Position numbers and translations under genes: made by a program
In this document: positions 7,501 to 15,440 of the stretch, in pieces
How positions within the stretch are numbered: the stretch's first letter is position 1
How the letters are laid out: each line of letters begins with the position of its first letter
Assembly (NCBI GenBank): GCA_002367105.1
Contig: DFCS01000005.1
Coordinates: 1 to 44,343, forward strand
Length of the DNA stretch: 44,343 bases
Direction: 5' to 3'
Source: Hungatella sp. UBA3048
GTDB lineage: Bacteria > Bacillota > Clostridia > Lachnospirales > Lachnospiraceae
The notes under the pieces: generated by a model
Database searches by the model: none
Told to the model about the DNA's origin: nothing
Seen by the model: the letters and a program-made list of their open reading frames with translations, nothing else

Positions 7501-7529
7501 ACATTAGCATGATTATGTCTATTTGTCAA
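7501..7529 (-). promoter_or_regulatory. rtcB: Promoter for rtcB leader and operon
   Basis: On the minus strand the -35 is TTGACA (7529-7524), the spacer is 17 nt and the -10 is TAATGT (7506-7501). The predicted transcript start is near 7494, about 28 nt before the leader peptide start. It is divergent from the scfA promoter. Confidence 0.75.
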
Positions 7530-7576
7530 GATTTTCCATAAGAATGTGTTTCCCCTTTTCACTGGGGCAATTCATC

Positions 7577-7605
7577 TTGCGCTCGTCTAAAACATGTGGT
7601 ATAAT
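7577..7605 (+). promoter_or_regulatory. scfA: Promoter for scfA
   Basis: The -35 is TTGCGC (7577-7582) and the -10 is TATAAT (7600-7605), with a 17-nt spacer. The ATG of the SCIFF gene is about 37 nt downstream. Confidence 0.75.
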
Positions 7606-7641
7606 CTCAAGGAATTAGACAAATACAGGAGGTGTAAGTTT

Positions 7642-7788
7642 ATGAAGCATGTAAAGACCTTAAATTCCAGTACATTAAAAGAGTCTATGAAGAAAGGCGG
7701 CTGCGGCGAATGCCAGACTTCCTGCCAGTCAGCCTGCAAGACATCCTGTACAGTAGGAAACCAGAGCTGCGAGAACAGCAACCGTTAA
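7642..7788 (+). CDS. scfA: Six-cysteine ranthipeptide SCIFF precursor
   Basis: A 48-residue precursor with a leader region (MKHVKTLNSSTLKESMKKGG) and a core holding six cysteines spaced C-x2-C-x3-C-x3-C-x3-C-x6-C. This is the SCIFF signature (six cysteines in forty-five residues). The adjacent radical SAM/SPASM maturase forms a thioether between a cysteine and a threonine in family members (established for SCIFF). ATG at 7642 has AGGAGGTG 7 nt upstream. A hairpin (7833-7859) separates it from the maturase gene, a likely way to make more peptide than enzyme. The physiological role in clostridia is still debated. Confidence 0.95.
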   Translation: MKHVKTLNSSTLKESMKKGGCGECQTSCQSACKTSCTVGNQSCENSNR

Positions 7789-7832
7789 TTATTTTAACTG
7801 TATAGAATAGCCATAAGGCAGATAAGCAGATG

Positions 7833-7859
7833 CCCCTACGGTCGTAATGACGGTAGGGG
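7833..7859 (+). terminator. Intercistronic hairpin between scfA and scfB
   Basis: CCCCTAC (7833-7839) pairs with GTAGGGG (7853-7859), with an inner GTC/GAC pairing. The following sequence TTCCTTCG is only weakly T-rich, so it is more likely a partial terminator or mRNA-stabilising stem than a full stop. Confidence 0.6.
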
Positions 7860-7922
7860 TTCCTTCGCTTGTCTGCCCAAAACCAATCATCGGTTCAATC
7901 TTTTCAATTAAGGAGAATACAA

Positions 7923-9317
7923 GTGATTCATCAATATATCAATAATGGCTTCCATATTGTTATGGATGTCAACAGCGGCTCCGTTCACTCAGTGGATCCG
8001 GTCATGTATGAGGCCGTAGAGATCGCCGCAGGCATGGTGCCGGAGATGGAAGAGGCCCAGGCCCTTGACAAAAAGGTAGGAGAAGAAGTACGAATCCGCC
8101 TTTCTGAAAAATATGGAGAGACAGAAGTAGAAGAAGCGCTGGAGGAGATCCAGTATCTGATCAATAAGGGAGAGCTGTTTACAAAGGATTTATACCACGA
8201 TTATGTGGTGGACTTTAAAAAGCGGCAGACAGTGGTAAAGGCTCTTTGCTTACATATTGCCCATGATTGCAACCTGGCCTGCAAGTATTGTTTTGCGGAA
8301 GAAGGGGAGTACCATGGCAGACGGGCGTTGATGTCCTTTGAAGTGGGAAAAAAGGCTCTGGACTTTCTTATCGCCAATTCAGGGAACCGAAGAAACTTAG
8401 AAGTGGACTTTTTCGGCGGAGAACCGCTCATGAATTGGGACGTAGTAAAACAGCTTGTTGAATACGGAAGGAAAAAAGAGAAAGAATATAATAAGAACTT
8501 CCGCTTTACCATGACTACCAACGGGGTATTGTTAAACGATGAGATCATGGAATTCTGCAATCGGGAAATGAGCAATGTGGTCTTAAGCCTTGACGGACGG
8601 AAAGAAGTCAATGACAATATGCGCCCATTCCGTAATGGAAAAGGCAGCTATGAGCTGATCGTTCCCAAATTCCAGAAATTTGCACAGCTTCGGGGAACTA
8701 AGGATTATTATATCAGGGGAACCTTTACCCGTCATAATATGGATTTTGCAAAGGATGTTCTGGAATTTGCTGATCTCGGCTTTAACAGTATGTCTATAGA
8801 GCCTGTGGTGGCACAGCCGGAAGAGGAATATGCCATCAGGGAGGAAGACCTTCCTCAAATCCTGAAAGAGTATGACGAGCTTGCTGTGGAATACATCAAA
8901 AGGCAGAAGGAAGGAAAAGGGTTCAACTTCTTCCATTTTAATATTGACTTAAATCAGGGCCCTTGTGTGGCTAAGCGCCTGTCCGGCTGCGGGTCAGGAA
9001 CCGAGTATCTGGCGGTGACTCCATGGGGAGACTTTTATCCGTGCCACCAGTTTGTCGGTGAGGAAAAATTCCTTCTTGGCAATGTGGATACAGGTGTGAC
9101 TAATTTAGAGATCCGTGATGAGTTCAAGCTTTGCAATGTTTATGCAAAGGACAAATGCCGGGACTGCTTTGCAAGGTTTTACTGCAGCGGAGGCTGTGCG
9201 GCTAACTCCCATAACTTCCATGGAAGCATAACAGATGCGTATGATATCGGCTGCGAGATGCAGAAGAAGCGGATCGAATCCGCCATTATGATCAAGGCGG
9301 CATTGGCGGAAGATTGA
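7923..9317 (+). CDS. scfB: SCIFF radical SAM maturase
   Basis: A 464-residue radical SAM/SPASM enzyme that installs the thioether crosslink in SCIFF. An N-terminal peptide-recognition region (about residues 1-90) precedes the radical SAM cluster motif C116-x3-C120-x2-C123 and a glycine-rich FFGGEPLMNW segment. A C-terminal SPASM domain contains CGSGTEYLAVTPWGDFYPCH, CRDCFARFYCSGGC and a final GCEM cysteine, which ligate auxiliary iron-sulfur clusters. GTG at 7923 is chosen because AAGGAG lies 7 nt upstream; the open frame runs back to 7869 but crosses the hairpin. It follows scfA and precedes tgt by 51 nt. Confidence 0.94.
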   Translation: MIHQYINNGFHIVMDVNSGSVHSVDPVMYEAVEIAAGMVPEMEEAQALDKKVGEEVRIRLSEKYGETEVEEALEEIQYLINKGELFTKDLYHDYVVDFKKRQTVVKALCLHIAHDCNLACKYCFAEEGEYHGRRALMSFEVGKKALDFLIANSGNRRNLEVDFFGGEPLMNWDVVKQLVEYGRKKEKEYNKNFRFTMTTNGVLLNDEIMEFCNREMSNVVLSLDGRKEVNDNMRPFRNGKGSYELIVPKFQKFAQLRGTKDYYIRGTFTRHNMDFAKDVLEFADLGFNSMSIEPVVAQPEEEYAIREEDLPQILKEYDELAVEYIKRQKEGKGFNFFHFNIDLNQGPCVAKRLSGCGSGTEYLAVTPWGDFYPCHQFVGEEKFLLGNVDTGVTNLEIRDEFKLCNVYAKDKCRDCFARFYCSGGCAANSHNFHGSITDAYDIGCEMQKKRIESAIMIKAALAED

Positions 9318-9368
9318 GAACACAATACTCTTATGCCCAATGTATTTGGGCAGGAATAGGGAAATCAG

Positions 9369-10508
9369 ATGAATTATAAGATCGTTGCAAAGGATGGACG
9401 TGCAAAGCGTGCAGAAGTAACCACCGTTCATGGCACCATCCAAACTCCGGTATTCATGAACGTTGGTACGGTAGGAGCCATCAAAGGGGCTGTTTCCACG
9501 GATGATCTCCGTGAGATCAGAACCCAGGTGGAATTGTCAAACACCTATCATCTTCATGTACGCACCGGCGATAAATTAATCAAACAGTTTGGCGGCCTTC
9601 ATAAGTTTATGAACTGGGACCGTCCAATTCTTACGGATTCCGGCGGCTTTCAGGTATTTTCCCTGACTGGCTTAAGGAAAATAAAAGAGGAGGGCGTATA
9701 CTTTCAATCCCATATAGACGGACATAAGATTTTCATGGGTCCGGAAGAAAGTATGCAGATTCAGTCTAATCTGGCGTCTACCATAGCCATGGCCTTTGAT
9801 GAATGCCCGCCTCATCCGGCTACCAGGGAATACATGCAAAACAGCGTAGACCGCACCACCAGATGGCTGGAAAGGTGCCAGGCTGAGATGGCAAAGCTTA
9901 ATTCCCAGCCAGATACTTTAAATAAGGACCAGCTGTTATTTGGCATCAACCAGGGCGGAACCTTTGAAGATATCCGCATCGCCCATGCAAAAACCATCTC
10001 CGCCATGGATTTGGACGGCTATGCCCTGGGCGGACTGGCGGTGGGAGAAAGCCATGAAGAGATGTACCGGATCTTAGATGAAACGGTACCTTATCTGCCG
10101 GAGAACAAACCCACCTATTTAATGGGTGTGGGAACTCCCGCTAACATTTTAGAGGCCGTAGACAGGGGCGTAGATTTTTTTGACTGTGTATATCCGTCAA
10201 GAAACGGCCGCCATGGTCATGTATACACCAATCATGGCAAAATGAATTTATTTAATACCAAATATGAGCTGGACCACAGGCCGATCGAAGAGGGCTGTGA
10301 GTGCCCGGCCTGCCGTTCCTACAGCAGAGCCTATATCAGGCATCTTTTAAAGGCAAAAGAAATGCTTGGCATGAGATTATGTGTATTGCATAATTTGTAT
10401 TTTTATAATACAATGATGGAAGAGATCCGCGACGCAATCGAGAACCACCGTTATGGGGAATACAAGGAGCAGAAGCTTTCGGGTATGATGGCAGGTCAAA
10501 CGACCTAA
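9369..10508 (+). CDS. tgt: tRNA-guanine transglycosylase (queuine tRNA-ribosyltransferase)
   Basis: A 379-residue TIM-barrel enzyme that exchanges guanine-34 for preQ1 in tRNAs with GUN anticodons. DSGGFQVFSL carries the substrate-binding aspartate and the DCVYPSRNGRHG block carries the nucleophile aspartate. The zinc site is C-x-C-x2-C in GCECPACRSY plus a downstream histidine in LCVLHN. The length is normal for bacterial Tgt. It lies in the conserved clostridial order scfA-scfB-tgt-yajC, 42 nt before yajC. Confidence 0.97.
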   Translation: MNYKIVAKDGRAKRAEVTTVHGTIQTPVFMNVGTVGAIKGAVSTDDLREIRTQVELSNTYHLHVRTGDKLIKQFGGLHKFMNWDRPILTDSGGFQVFSLTGLRKIKEEGVYFQSHIDGHKIFMGPEESMQIQSNLASTIAMAFDECPPHPATREYMQNSVDRTTRWLERCQAEMAKLNSQPDTLNKDQLLFGINQGGTFEDIRIAHAKTISAMDLDGYALGGLAVGESHEEMYRILDETVPYLPENKPTYLMGVGTPANILEAVDRGVDFFDCVYPSRNGRHGHVYTNHGKMNLFNTKYELDHRPIEEGCECPACRSYSRAYIRHLLKAKEMLGMRLCVLHNLYFYNTMMEEIRDAIENHRYGEYKEQKLSGMMAGQTT

Positions 10509-10556
10509 AAAGAGAGACAAGCAGGCGGCGGATCGTTATATAAGGAGGAAATGGTT

Positions 10557-10853
10557 ATGTTATCAGCAACAGGCGGTACCATGGGCGTGGGCTTTTGGGT
10601 CATTTATATCGCAGTGATCTTTGGCTTCATGTATTTTATTGCAATCAGACCACAGAAGAAAGAGAAAAAGAAACAGCAGGAGATGTTTGCAAACATTGCA
10701 ATCGGAGACAGCGTTTTGACCTCAAGTGGATTTTATGGTGTCATCATTGATATGACGGATGATACGGTTATCGTAGAGTTCGGCAATAATAAGAACTGCA
10801 GAATTCCTATGCAGAAGACTGCTATCGTTCAGGTAGAAAAGGCACAGGCTTAA
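10557..10853 (+). CDS. yajC: Preprotein translocase subunit YajC
   Basis: A 98-residue accessory subunit of the SecDF-YajC complex. One membrane helix (VGFWVIYIAVIFGFMYFIAI) is followed by the RPQKKEKKKQQEM basic stretch and a YajC beta domain (GDSVLTSSGFYGVIIDM). ATG at 10557 is preferred over ATG at 10551, because AAGGAGG at 10542-10548 is too close to the latter. It is the last gene of the scf-tgt-yajC run, closed by a strong terminator. Confidence 0.95.
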   Translation: MLSATGGTMGVGFWVIYIAVIFGFMYFIAIRPQKKEKKKQQEMFANIAIGDSVLTSSGFYGVIIDMTDDTVIVEFGNNKNCRIPMQKTAIVQVEKAQA

Positions 10854-10863
10854 GAAATCAGGG

Positions 10864-10901
10864 CACCCGGAAAGAGAATTTCTCTTTCCGGGTGTTTTTT
10901 T
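10864..10901 (+). terminator. Strong intrinsic terminator after yajC
   Basis: CACCCGGAAAGAGA (10864-10877) pairs perfectly with TCTCTTTCCGGGTG (10881-10894) across a three-base loop and is followed by seven T residues. Confidence 0.95.
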
Positions 10902-10942
10902 GATTCATAGAGTATGTCCATTGAAACTGGACCATGCCAGAT

Positions 10943-10977
10943 AAAAGCCTGTTCTCCATTGCTGGAGACAGGCTTTT
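10943..10977 (+). terminator. Second terminator hairpin after yajC
   Basis: AAGCCTGTTCTCCA pairs with TGGAGACAGGCTT with one bulge and is followed by TTT. It stands alone about 50 nt after the first terminator with no gene between; it may be a back-up terminator. The rest of the gap to 11150 is AT-rich with no feature seen. Confidence 0.7.
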
Positions 10978-11154
10978 TCTGGCGTCTGCATTCATTTTTT
11001 AACACCTTTGTGAAAAAAGATTTCTTGAAGGCATGAATTATTAAGAATAAATAGAAGCATATGTATAATTAGCACAAAAAAATATGCAATAATAGGGTTG
11101 ATTAAAGTAATAACTAGCAAAAACTCCGAAAAGAAATATTATTACACAAATATA

Positions 11155-11183
11155 TTGACGTGAAATAAAAATTTATATACAAT
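11155..11183 (+). promoter_or_regulatory. Promoter of the sugar ABC operon
   Basis: The -35 is TTGACG (11155-11160) and the -10 is TACAAT (11178-11183), with a 17-nt spacer. It lies 65 nt before the binding-protein start, with a palindrome between. Confidence 0.7.
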
Positions 11184-11202
11184 GCAATTGTAAACATAAA
11201 AT

Positions 11203-11220
11203 GTATTCAGTAATGAATAC
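11203..11220. promoter_or_regulatory. Operator candidate of the sugar ABC operon
   Basis: A perfect inverted repeat GTATTCA-N4-TGAATAC about 12-30 nt downstream of the predicted transcript start. The position suits roadblock repression. The RpiR regulator in the same operon (16813) is the natural candidate protein; that link is inferred. Confidence 0.5.
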
Positions 11221-11247
11221 GAATCATGTATTTGGAGGGCTACATAA

Positions 11248-12594
11248 ATGAAAGTGAGCAAGTTTATGGAAAAAAGTTTGGCTGCCATGATGGCAGCAGG
11301 TATGGCGGTCAGTCTGATTGGATGCGCAAGCCATCAAACAAAGACCACACAGCCAGAAACAACACAGCCGGCAGCTGCAGCACAAGAGGCAACAGCAGAA
11401 AGCGTAACAAGCGGGGGAGATGTTACATTGGAATTTCAGCAATGGTGGGGCGTAGAATTGCCGGACGGTGTCCTTAAGGAGATCTGTGATGGATTTACAG
11501 AACAATCAGGGGTTAAAATCGAATTATTAAGCAATCCTTATGCAGATACCAAGACACAGATTGCGGCAGGCGCGGCGGCAGGAACCATGGCAGACGTCGT
11601 AGGTCTTGATGGAGCCTGGGTGTATGATTTTGCAAAACAGGGTTCCATCGCAAATTTGACGGGGCTGATGTCATCAGACGGTTATGATGATGGACAATTA
11701 TCTGATCAGATAAAAGTAGACGGAAATACATATATGATCCCGGTTGTTAACTTTGCATATCCCATGTACGTGAATAAAGATTTATTGGCATCAGCAGGTA
11801 TTACGGAAGTTCCTAAGACATGGGGGGAATTTGCAGAGGCTTGTAAAAAGGTTGCAGCGGCAAATAAAGGTGTTGCCGGATGGGCAATCCCCTTATCAAC
11901 TGAATCGCCAAGCGGTATTCAGAACAATTTCATGAGCTGGTTATGGGCTTCGGGCGGATCTATGCTGAAAGATGGAAAACCGGCTTTGACAGATAACCCA
12001 CTTATGACAGATACTGTAGATTTTGTAAAAAGTTTATTTGATGCCGGAGTCGTTGCACCAGGTGCTTACTCCATGAAAGAAGCAGATATGGTAGAAGAGT
12101 TTACAAATGGCCGTGTTGCATTTATGACAGATTCACTGGCACACTTAACAACAATTAAGAAAGAAGCACCTGGCTTGAACTTTGAATTTATGCCTGTTCC
12201 GGTAAAAGAGGGCTATACAGGAAAGAGTGGTATGGATGTGGCTAACTGGGGAATCGGTGTTGCAGAAAACAGTGACCATAAAGCAGAGGCCATGAAGTTC
12301 GTGGAATATTTAATGAGTCCCGAGGTAAATGCTAAACTTGCAGTATATGCAAATGCCTTTCCTGGAAATGTAAATGCCAATCCGGATTATTCGAAAGCTG
12401 ACGAGTTATTTGTAAAAGCATATGAATTATATCAACAGTGTTATGCAATCAATGAATTTACAGGACTTCCAACTTCAGAAGAATTAATGAGACAGTTTGA
12501 TGAGCAATTACAGCTGTATATTGACGGCGATACGGCCGGAGCAGCAGATATGCTGTCTGCAGCACAAGCGATTTGGGAGGGAGCATTTAAGTAA
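11248..12594 (+). CDS. ABC transporter sugar-binding lipoprotein
   Basis: A 448-residue extracellular solute-binding protein of family 1 (MalE/UgpB type). The signal peptide ends in a lipobox LIGC, followed by a Thr/Ala/Gln-rich linker and a mature domain starting VTLEFQQWWGVELPDG. Typical features include AKQGSIANLTGLM, a YMIPVVNFAYPMYVNKDLL segment, and WNIG-like VANWGIGVAEN. It captures a sugar outside the membrane for the two permeases downstream. The substrate is not readable from sequence, but the downstream isomerase, kinase and aldolase point to a monosaccharide. GGAGG precedes ATG by about 10 nt. Confidence 0.93.
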   Translation: MKVSKFMEKSLAAMMAAGMAVSLIGCASHQTKTTQPETTQPAAAAQEATAESVTSGGDVTLEFQQWWGVELPDGVLKEICDGFTEQSGVKIELLSNPYADTKTQIAAGAAAGTMADVVGLDGAWVYDFAKQGSIANLTGLMSSDGYDDGQLSDQIKVDGNTYMIPVVNFAYPMYVNKDLLASAGITEVPKTWGEFAEACKKVAAANKGVAGWAIPLSTESPSGIQNNFMSWLWASGGSMLKDGKPALTDNPLMTDTVDFVKSLFDAGVVAPGAYSMKEADMVEEFTNGRVAFMTDSLAHLTTIKKEAPGLNFEFMPVPVKEGYTGKSGMDVANWGIGVAENSDHKAEAMKFVEYLMSPEVNAKLAVYANAFPGNVNANPDYSKADELFVKAYELYQQCYAINEFTGLPTSEELMRQFDEQLQLYIDGDTAGAADMLSAAQAIWEGAFK

Positions 12595-12604
12595 AGACGA
12601 GGAA

Positions 12605-12629
12605 GGCTGCATGATGAGCTCATGCAGCC
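12605..12629 (+). repeat. Intercistronic hairpin after binding protein gene
   Basis: A perfect 10-bp stem, GGCTGCATGA-TGAGC-TCATGCAGCC, with no T-run. Such stems after binding-protein genes commonly protect the upstream mRNA so the binding protein is made in excess; that role is inferred here. Confidence 0.65.
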
Positions 12630-12657
12630 TGATATTAAGAAGGAGGGAATGGGTGAG

Positions 12658-13584
12658 TTGGCTAAGGTAAGAGAAATGATTAAAAAAGAAAGCAGCGGTA
12701 AGATGTCACAGATCATGAAAAAGAAATGTGAACCTTACTTATATCTCCTGCCCACAATTGTGCTTATGCTTCTATTGTTGATTATCCCGATCTGTATGGT
12801 GGTCCGATATTCATTTTTTGACAATGTTATTATCAAAAAAGATCCTGCGTTCGTTGGATTAAAGAATTACGTCATGATATTATCAGACAAAACATTTTTT
12901 GTCGCAGTCAAAAATACATTGTTTTTTGTTGGTGCCAGTGTAGTGATACACATGCTTTTAGGAATGCTGTTTGCCATACTCCTCAATACAAGTTATATAG
13001 GATTAAATATGAAAGCATTTTTCAGAGTGATTTATGTACTGCCCTGGATGTTTACCGCATCGGTTATAGCAATATTATGGAAAATGATGATGAATCCCAA
13101 TGGGATTATCAATTACCTGCTACAAATTGCAAATCTTACGTCGTCACAGATTGAATGGCTGGGTTCCAGAAATTTCGCCCTGATCTCAGTAACCTTGATA
13201 AACATATGGGCAGGTTATCCATTTTATATGGTCAGTATCCTGGCAGGACTTCAGGGGATACCCATAGATCTTTATGAAGCATCGGCAATTGACGGTGCAA
13301 ATGCAGTACAACAATTTTTCCGCATTACGATCCCTCAATTAAAACCAATTATTATTAGTTTGTTAATGCTGGATTTTGTGTGGACGATACAGCAATTTGC
13401 CTTGATTTGGATGACCACAGGCGGGGGTCCGATTAATGCAACAGAGATGATAAGTACTTTTATTTATAAAAGGGGATTCAGTAAATATCAATATTCCCAG
13501 GCTTCTGCATCGGCAGTGATCTTACTGGTTGTATGTTCTGTCATAGCTGTGTTTTATGTGCGGCATCAGAGAGAGAGGGACTGA
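12658..13584 (+). CDS. Sugar ABC transporter permease (first)
   Basis: A permease of about 308 residues of the MalF/UgpA type. Six membrane segments are visible, the first being LPTIVLMLLLLIIPICMVVRY. The EAA loop reads DLYEASAIDGANAVQQFFRITIPQL in part, the site that contacts the ATPase. The start is uncertain: TTG at 12658 has GGAGGG 10 nt upstream; ATG at 12649 nearly abuts that site and ATG at 12622 lies inside the hairpin. No ATPase gene is present in the operon, so a shared MsmX-like ATPase is likely. It ends 2 nt before the next permease. Confidence 0.9.
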   Translation: MAKVREMIKKESSGKMSQIMKKKCEPYLYLLPTIVLMLLLLIIPICMVVRYSFFDNVIIKKDPAFVGLKNYVMILSDKTFFVAVKNTLFFVGASVVIHMLLGMLFAILLNTSYIGLNMKAFFRVIYVLPWMFTASVIAILWKMMMNPNGIINYLLQIANLTSSQIEWLGSRNFALISVTLINIWAGYPFYMVSILAGLQGIPIDLYEASAIDGANAVQQFFRITIPQLKPIIISLLMLDFVWTIQQFALIWMTTGGGPINATEMISTFIYKRGFSKYQYSQASASAVILLVVCSVIAVFYVRHQRERD

Positions 13585-13586
13585 TT

Positions 13587-14423
13587 ATGGTAGGTAAGAA
13601 AAAGTGGTACATAAAAATACTAATTATGATCCTTCTGGTAACCGGGGCATTATTTTCAGGATTCCCTATATTGTGGATGCTTCTGAGTTCATTTAAGCCT
13701 AATGCGGAAATCTTTGCCTGGCCGCCAACATGGATATCAGAGAGTTTTAGCTTGAACGCCTATATTTCAATTTTTCAAAATCCTGAAAAAGTCAGATTTT
13801 TTATCAACAGCTATTGCATTGCAATGGTTGTAGTGATTTTCACATTGATCATTGGGATACTTGCATCTTACAGTTTCAGCCGTTTCGATTTTCCGGGAAA
13901 AGGTTTTATCAATACCGTCATTGTCAGTGTGCAGGCAGTGCCCCCGATCACTCTTTTAATTCCATATTTAAGCCTGATTGTCAGCCTGAAATTATACAAT
14001 ACATTTGGCGCATTGATACTGACGTATATGCTGTTTACCCTGCCCTATGCGATCCTTATGATAACCGGATATATGAATACTCTGCCGAAAGATTTGGATG
14101 AAGCGGTAATGATTGACGGCGGTTCAAGGTTTATGGCTCTTTGGACAGTACTGGTTCCTGTATCAATTCCCGGCCTGGTTTCGGTGGGAATGTATACATT
14201 CATGCAGGCCTGGAATGAATATTTGTTTGCATTGGCATTGACTAAAACAAATGAAATGCGGACGGTACCGGTGGGCATTAGCCTGTTGATGGGGCAGCAT
14301 GCATATGAATGGAATCAAATGATGTCAATGAGTGTATTAGGCTCCCTGCCTGTATTGGTCCTGTTTTTGTTTTTCCAGCGGTACTTTATCGCCGGCATGA
14401 CGGCGGGAGCTGTAAAAAATTAA
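13587..14423 (+). CDS. Sugar ABC transporter permease (second)
   Basis: A 278-residue permease of the MalG/UgpE type, with the start ILIMILLVTGALFSGFPILWMLLSSFK, a periplasmic loop and the EAA loop DLDEAVMIDGGSRFMALWTV. ATG at 13587 is preferred, since it follows GAGAGGGA and sits 2 nt after the upstream stop; the open frame back to 13533 overlaps the previous gene. It pairs with the first permease to form the channel. The C-terminus (YFIAGMTAGAVKN) is typical of the family. Confidence 0.92.
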   Translation: MVGKKKWYIKILIMILLVTGALFSGFPILWMLLSSFKPNAEIFAWPPTWISESFSLNAYISIFQNPEKVRFFINSYCIAMVVVIFTLIIGILASYSFSRFDFPGKGFINTVIVSVQAVPPITLLIPYLSLIVSLKLYNTFGALILTYMLFTLPYAILMITGYMNTLPKDLDEAVMIDGGSRFMALWTVLVPVSIPGLVSVGMYTFMQAWNEYLFALALTKTNEMRTVPVGISLLMGQHAYEWNQMMSMSVLGSLPVLVLFLFFQRYFIAGMTAGAVKN

Positions 14424-14477
14424 TACGTATGATTATCCGGAAACGGAAATCTAATAAAAAAGTTGGAGGAAAAAACT

Positions 14478-15335
14478 ATGCTGTTAAACATGAAAGAACT
14501 GTTATCGGTTGCAAATGAAAACAATTTTGCGGTACCTGCATTTAACATCAGCTCCTATGCGATGTTAAATGGAATTATGGAGGCCTCAGAAGAAGAAAAT
14601 GCACCGGTTATTATTTCAATCCATCCGGATGAGCTGAGCCATATTGGTGCAGATGTCATTTCTGCAATCAGGCAGAGGGCTTATAAATCAAATATACCGG
14701 TCTGCATTCATCTGGATCATGGTGCTTCTTTTGAACAGGTCATGGTAGCGATTCAGGCAGGATATACATCTGTTATGATTGACGGTTCAAGCCTTCCCTT
14801 TGAAGAGAATATTGCTCTGTGCAAAAAGATATGTGAGGCAGCACATGCAGCCAATGTATCTGTAGAAGGCGAACTTGGCACAATTGGAACAACTGATTCC
14901 AAAGAAACAGAAAATCAGATAATTATTTATACAAAGCCGGATGATGCAGTCACGTTTGTAAAGGAAACAGGTGTTGATACACTGGCAATTGCAATAGGAA
15001 CTTGTCACGGATTATATCCAGCTGGCATGAAGCCGGAATTAAAATTGGATTTATTAAAAGAGATCAAGTCAAAAGTATCAATTCCGCTGGTACTTCATGG
15101 AGGATCTAATAATCCGGATAAAGAAATAGGGGAATCAGTAGAATTGGGTGTAAATAAGATCAACATCTCCAGTGATATTAAAGTGGCTTATTATAATAAA
15201 ATGAGAGAAGTTTTGTCAGATAACAGCCTGAGAGAACCCAATATGATTGAACCGCCTTGCATGAAAGCCATGAAGGAAGTGGCATATCACAAGATCCGGC
15301 TTTTCAAGGCTAATGGAAAGGCTGTACTTTATTAA
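14478..15335 (+). CDS. Class II fructose-bisphosphate-type aldolase
   Basis: A 285-residue zinc aldolase of the FbaA/GatY/KbaY superfamily that splits ketose phosphates into dihydroxyacetone phosphate and an aldehyde. Catalytic D80 and zinc ligand H81 lie in HLDHG. Further zinc ligands are H177 in TCHG and H207 in LHGGS. GELGTIG and NISSD phosphate-binding segments are present. ATG at 14478 follows TTGGAGG by 8 nt. In this operon it probably cleaves the phosphorylated ketose made by the following kinase. Tagatose- or fructose-1,6-bisphosphate, or a ketose-1-phosphate, are possible substrates. Confidence 0.9.
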   Translation: MLLNMKELLSVANENNFAVPAFNISSYAMLNGIMEASEEENAPVIISIHPDELSHIGADVISAIRQRAYKSNIPVCIHLDHGASFEQVMVAIQAGYTSVMIDGSSLPFEENIALCKKICEAAHAANVSVEGELGTIGTTDSKETENQIIIYTKPDDAVTFVKETGVDTLAIAIGTCHGLYPAGMKPELKLDLLKEIKSKVSIPLVLHGGSNNPDKEIGESVELGVNKINISSDIKVAYYNKMREVLSDNSLREPNMIEPPCMKAMKEVAYHKIRLFKANGKAVLY

Positions 15336-15440
15336 TCAGACACCGTATCATCGCCCTGTAAAATAGAAAGATACTGTTTTTATTTTATGGGGCAAAGCTG
15401 ATAAGAAAAACAGATAGCAGGAGAAGGTGGGGTGGATCGC

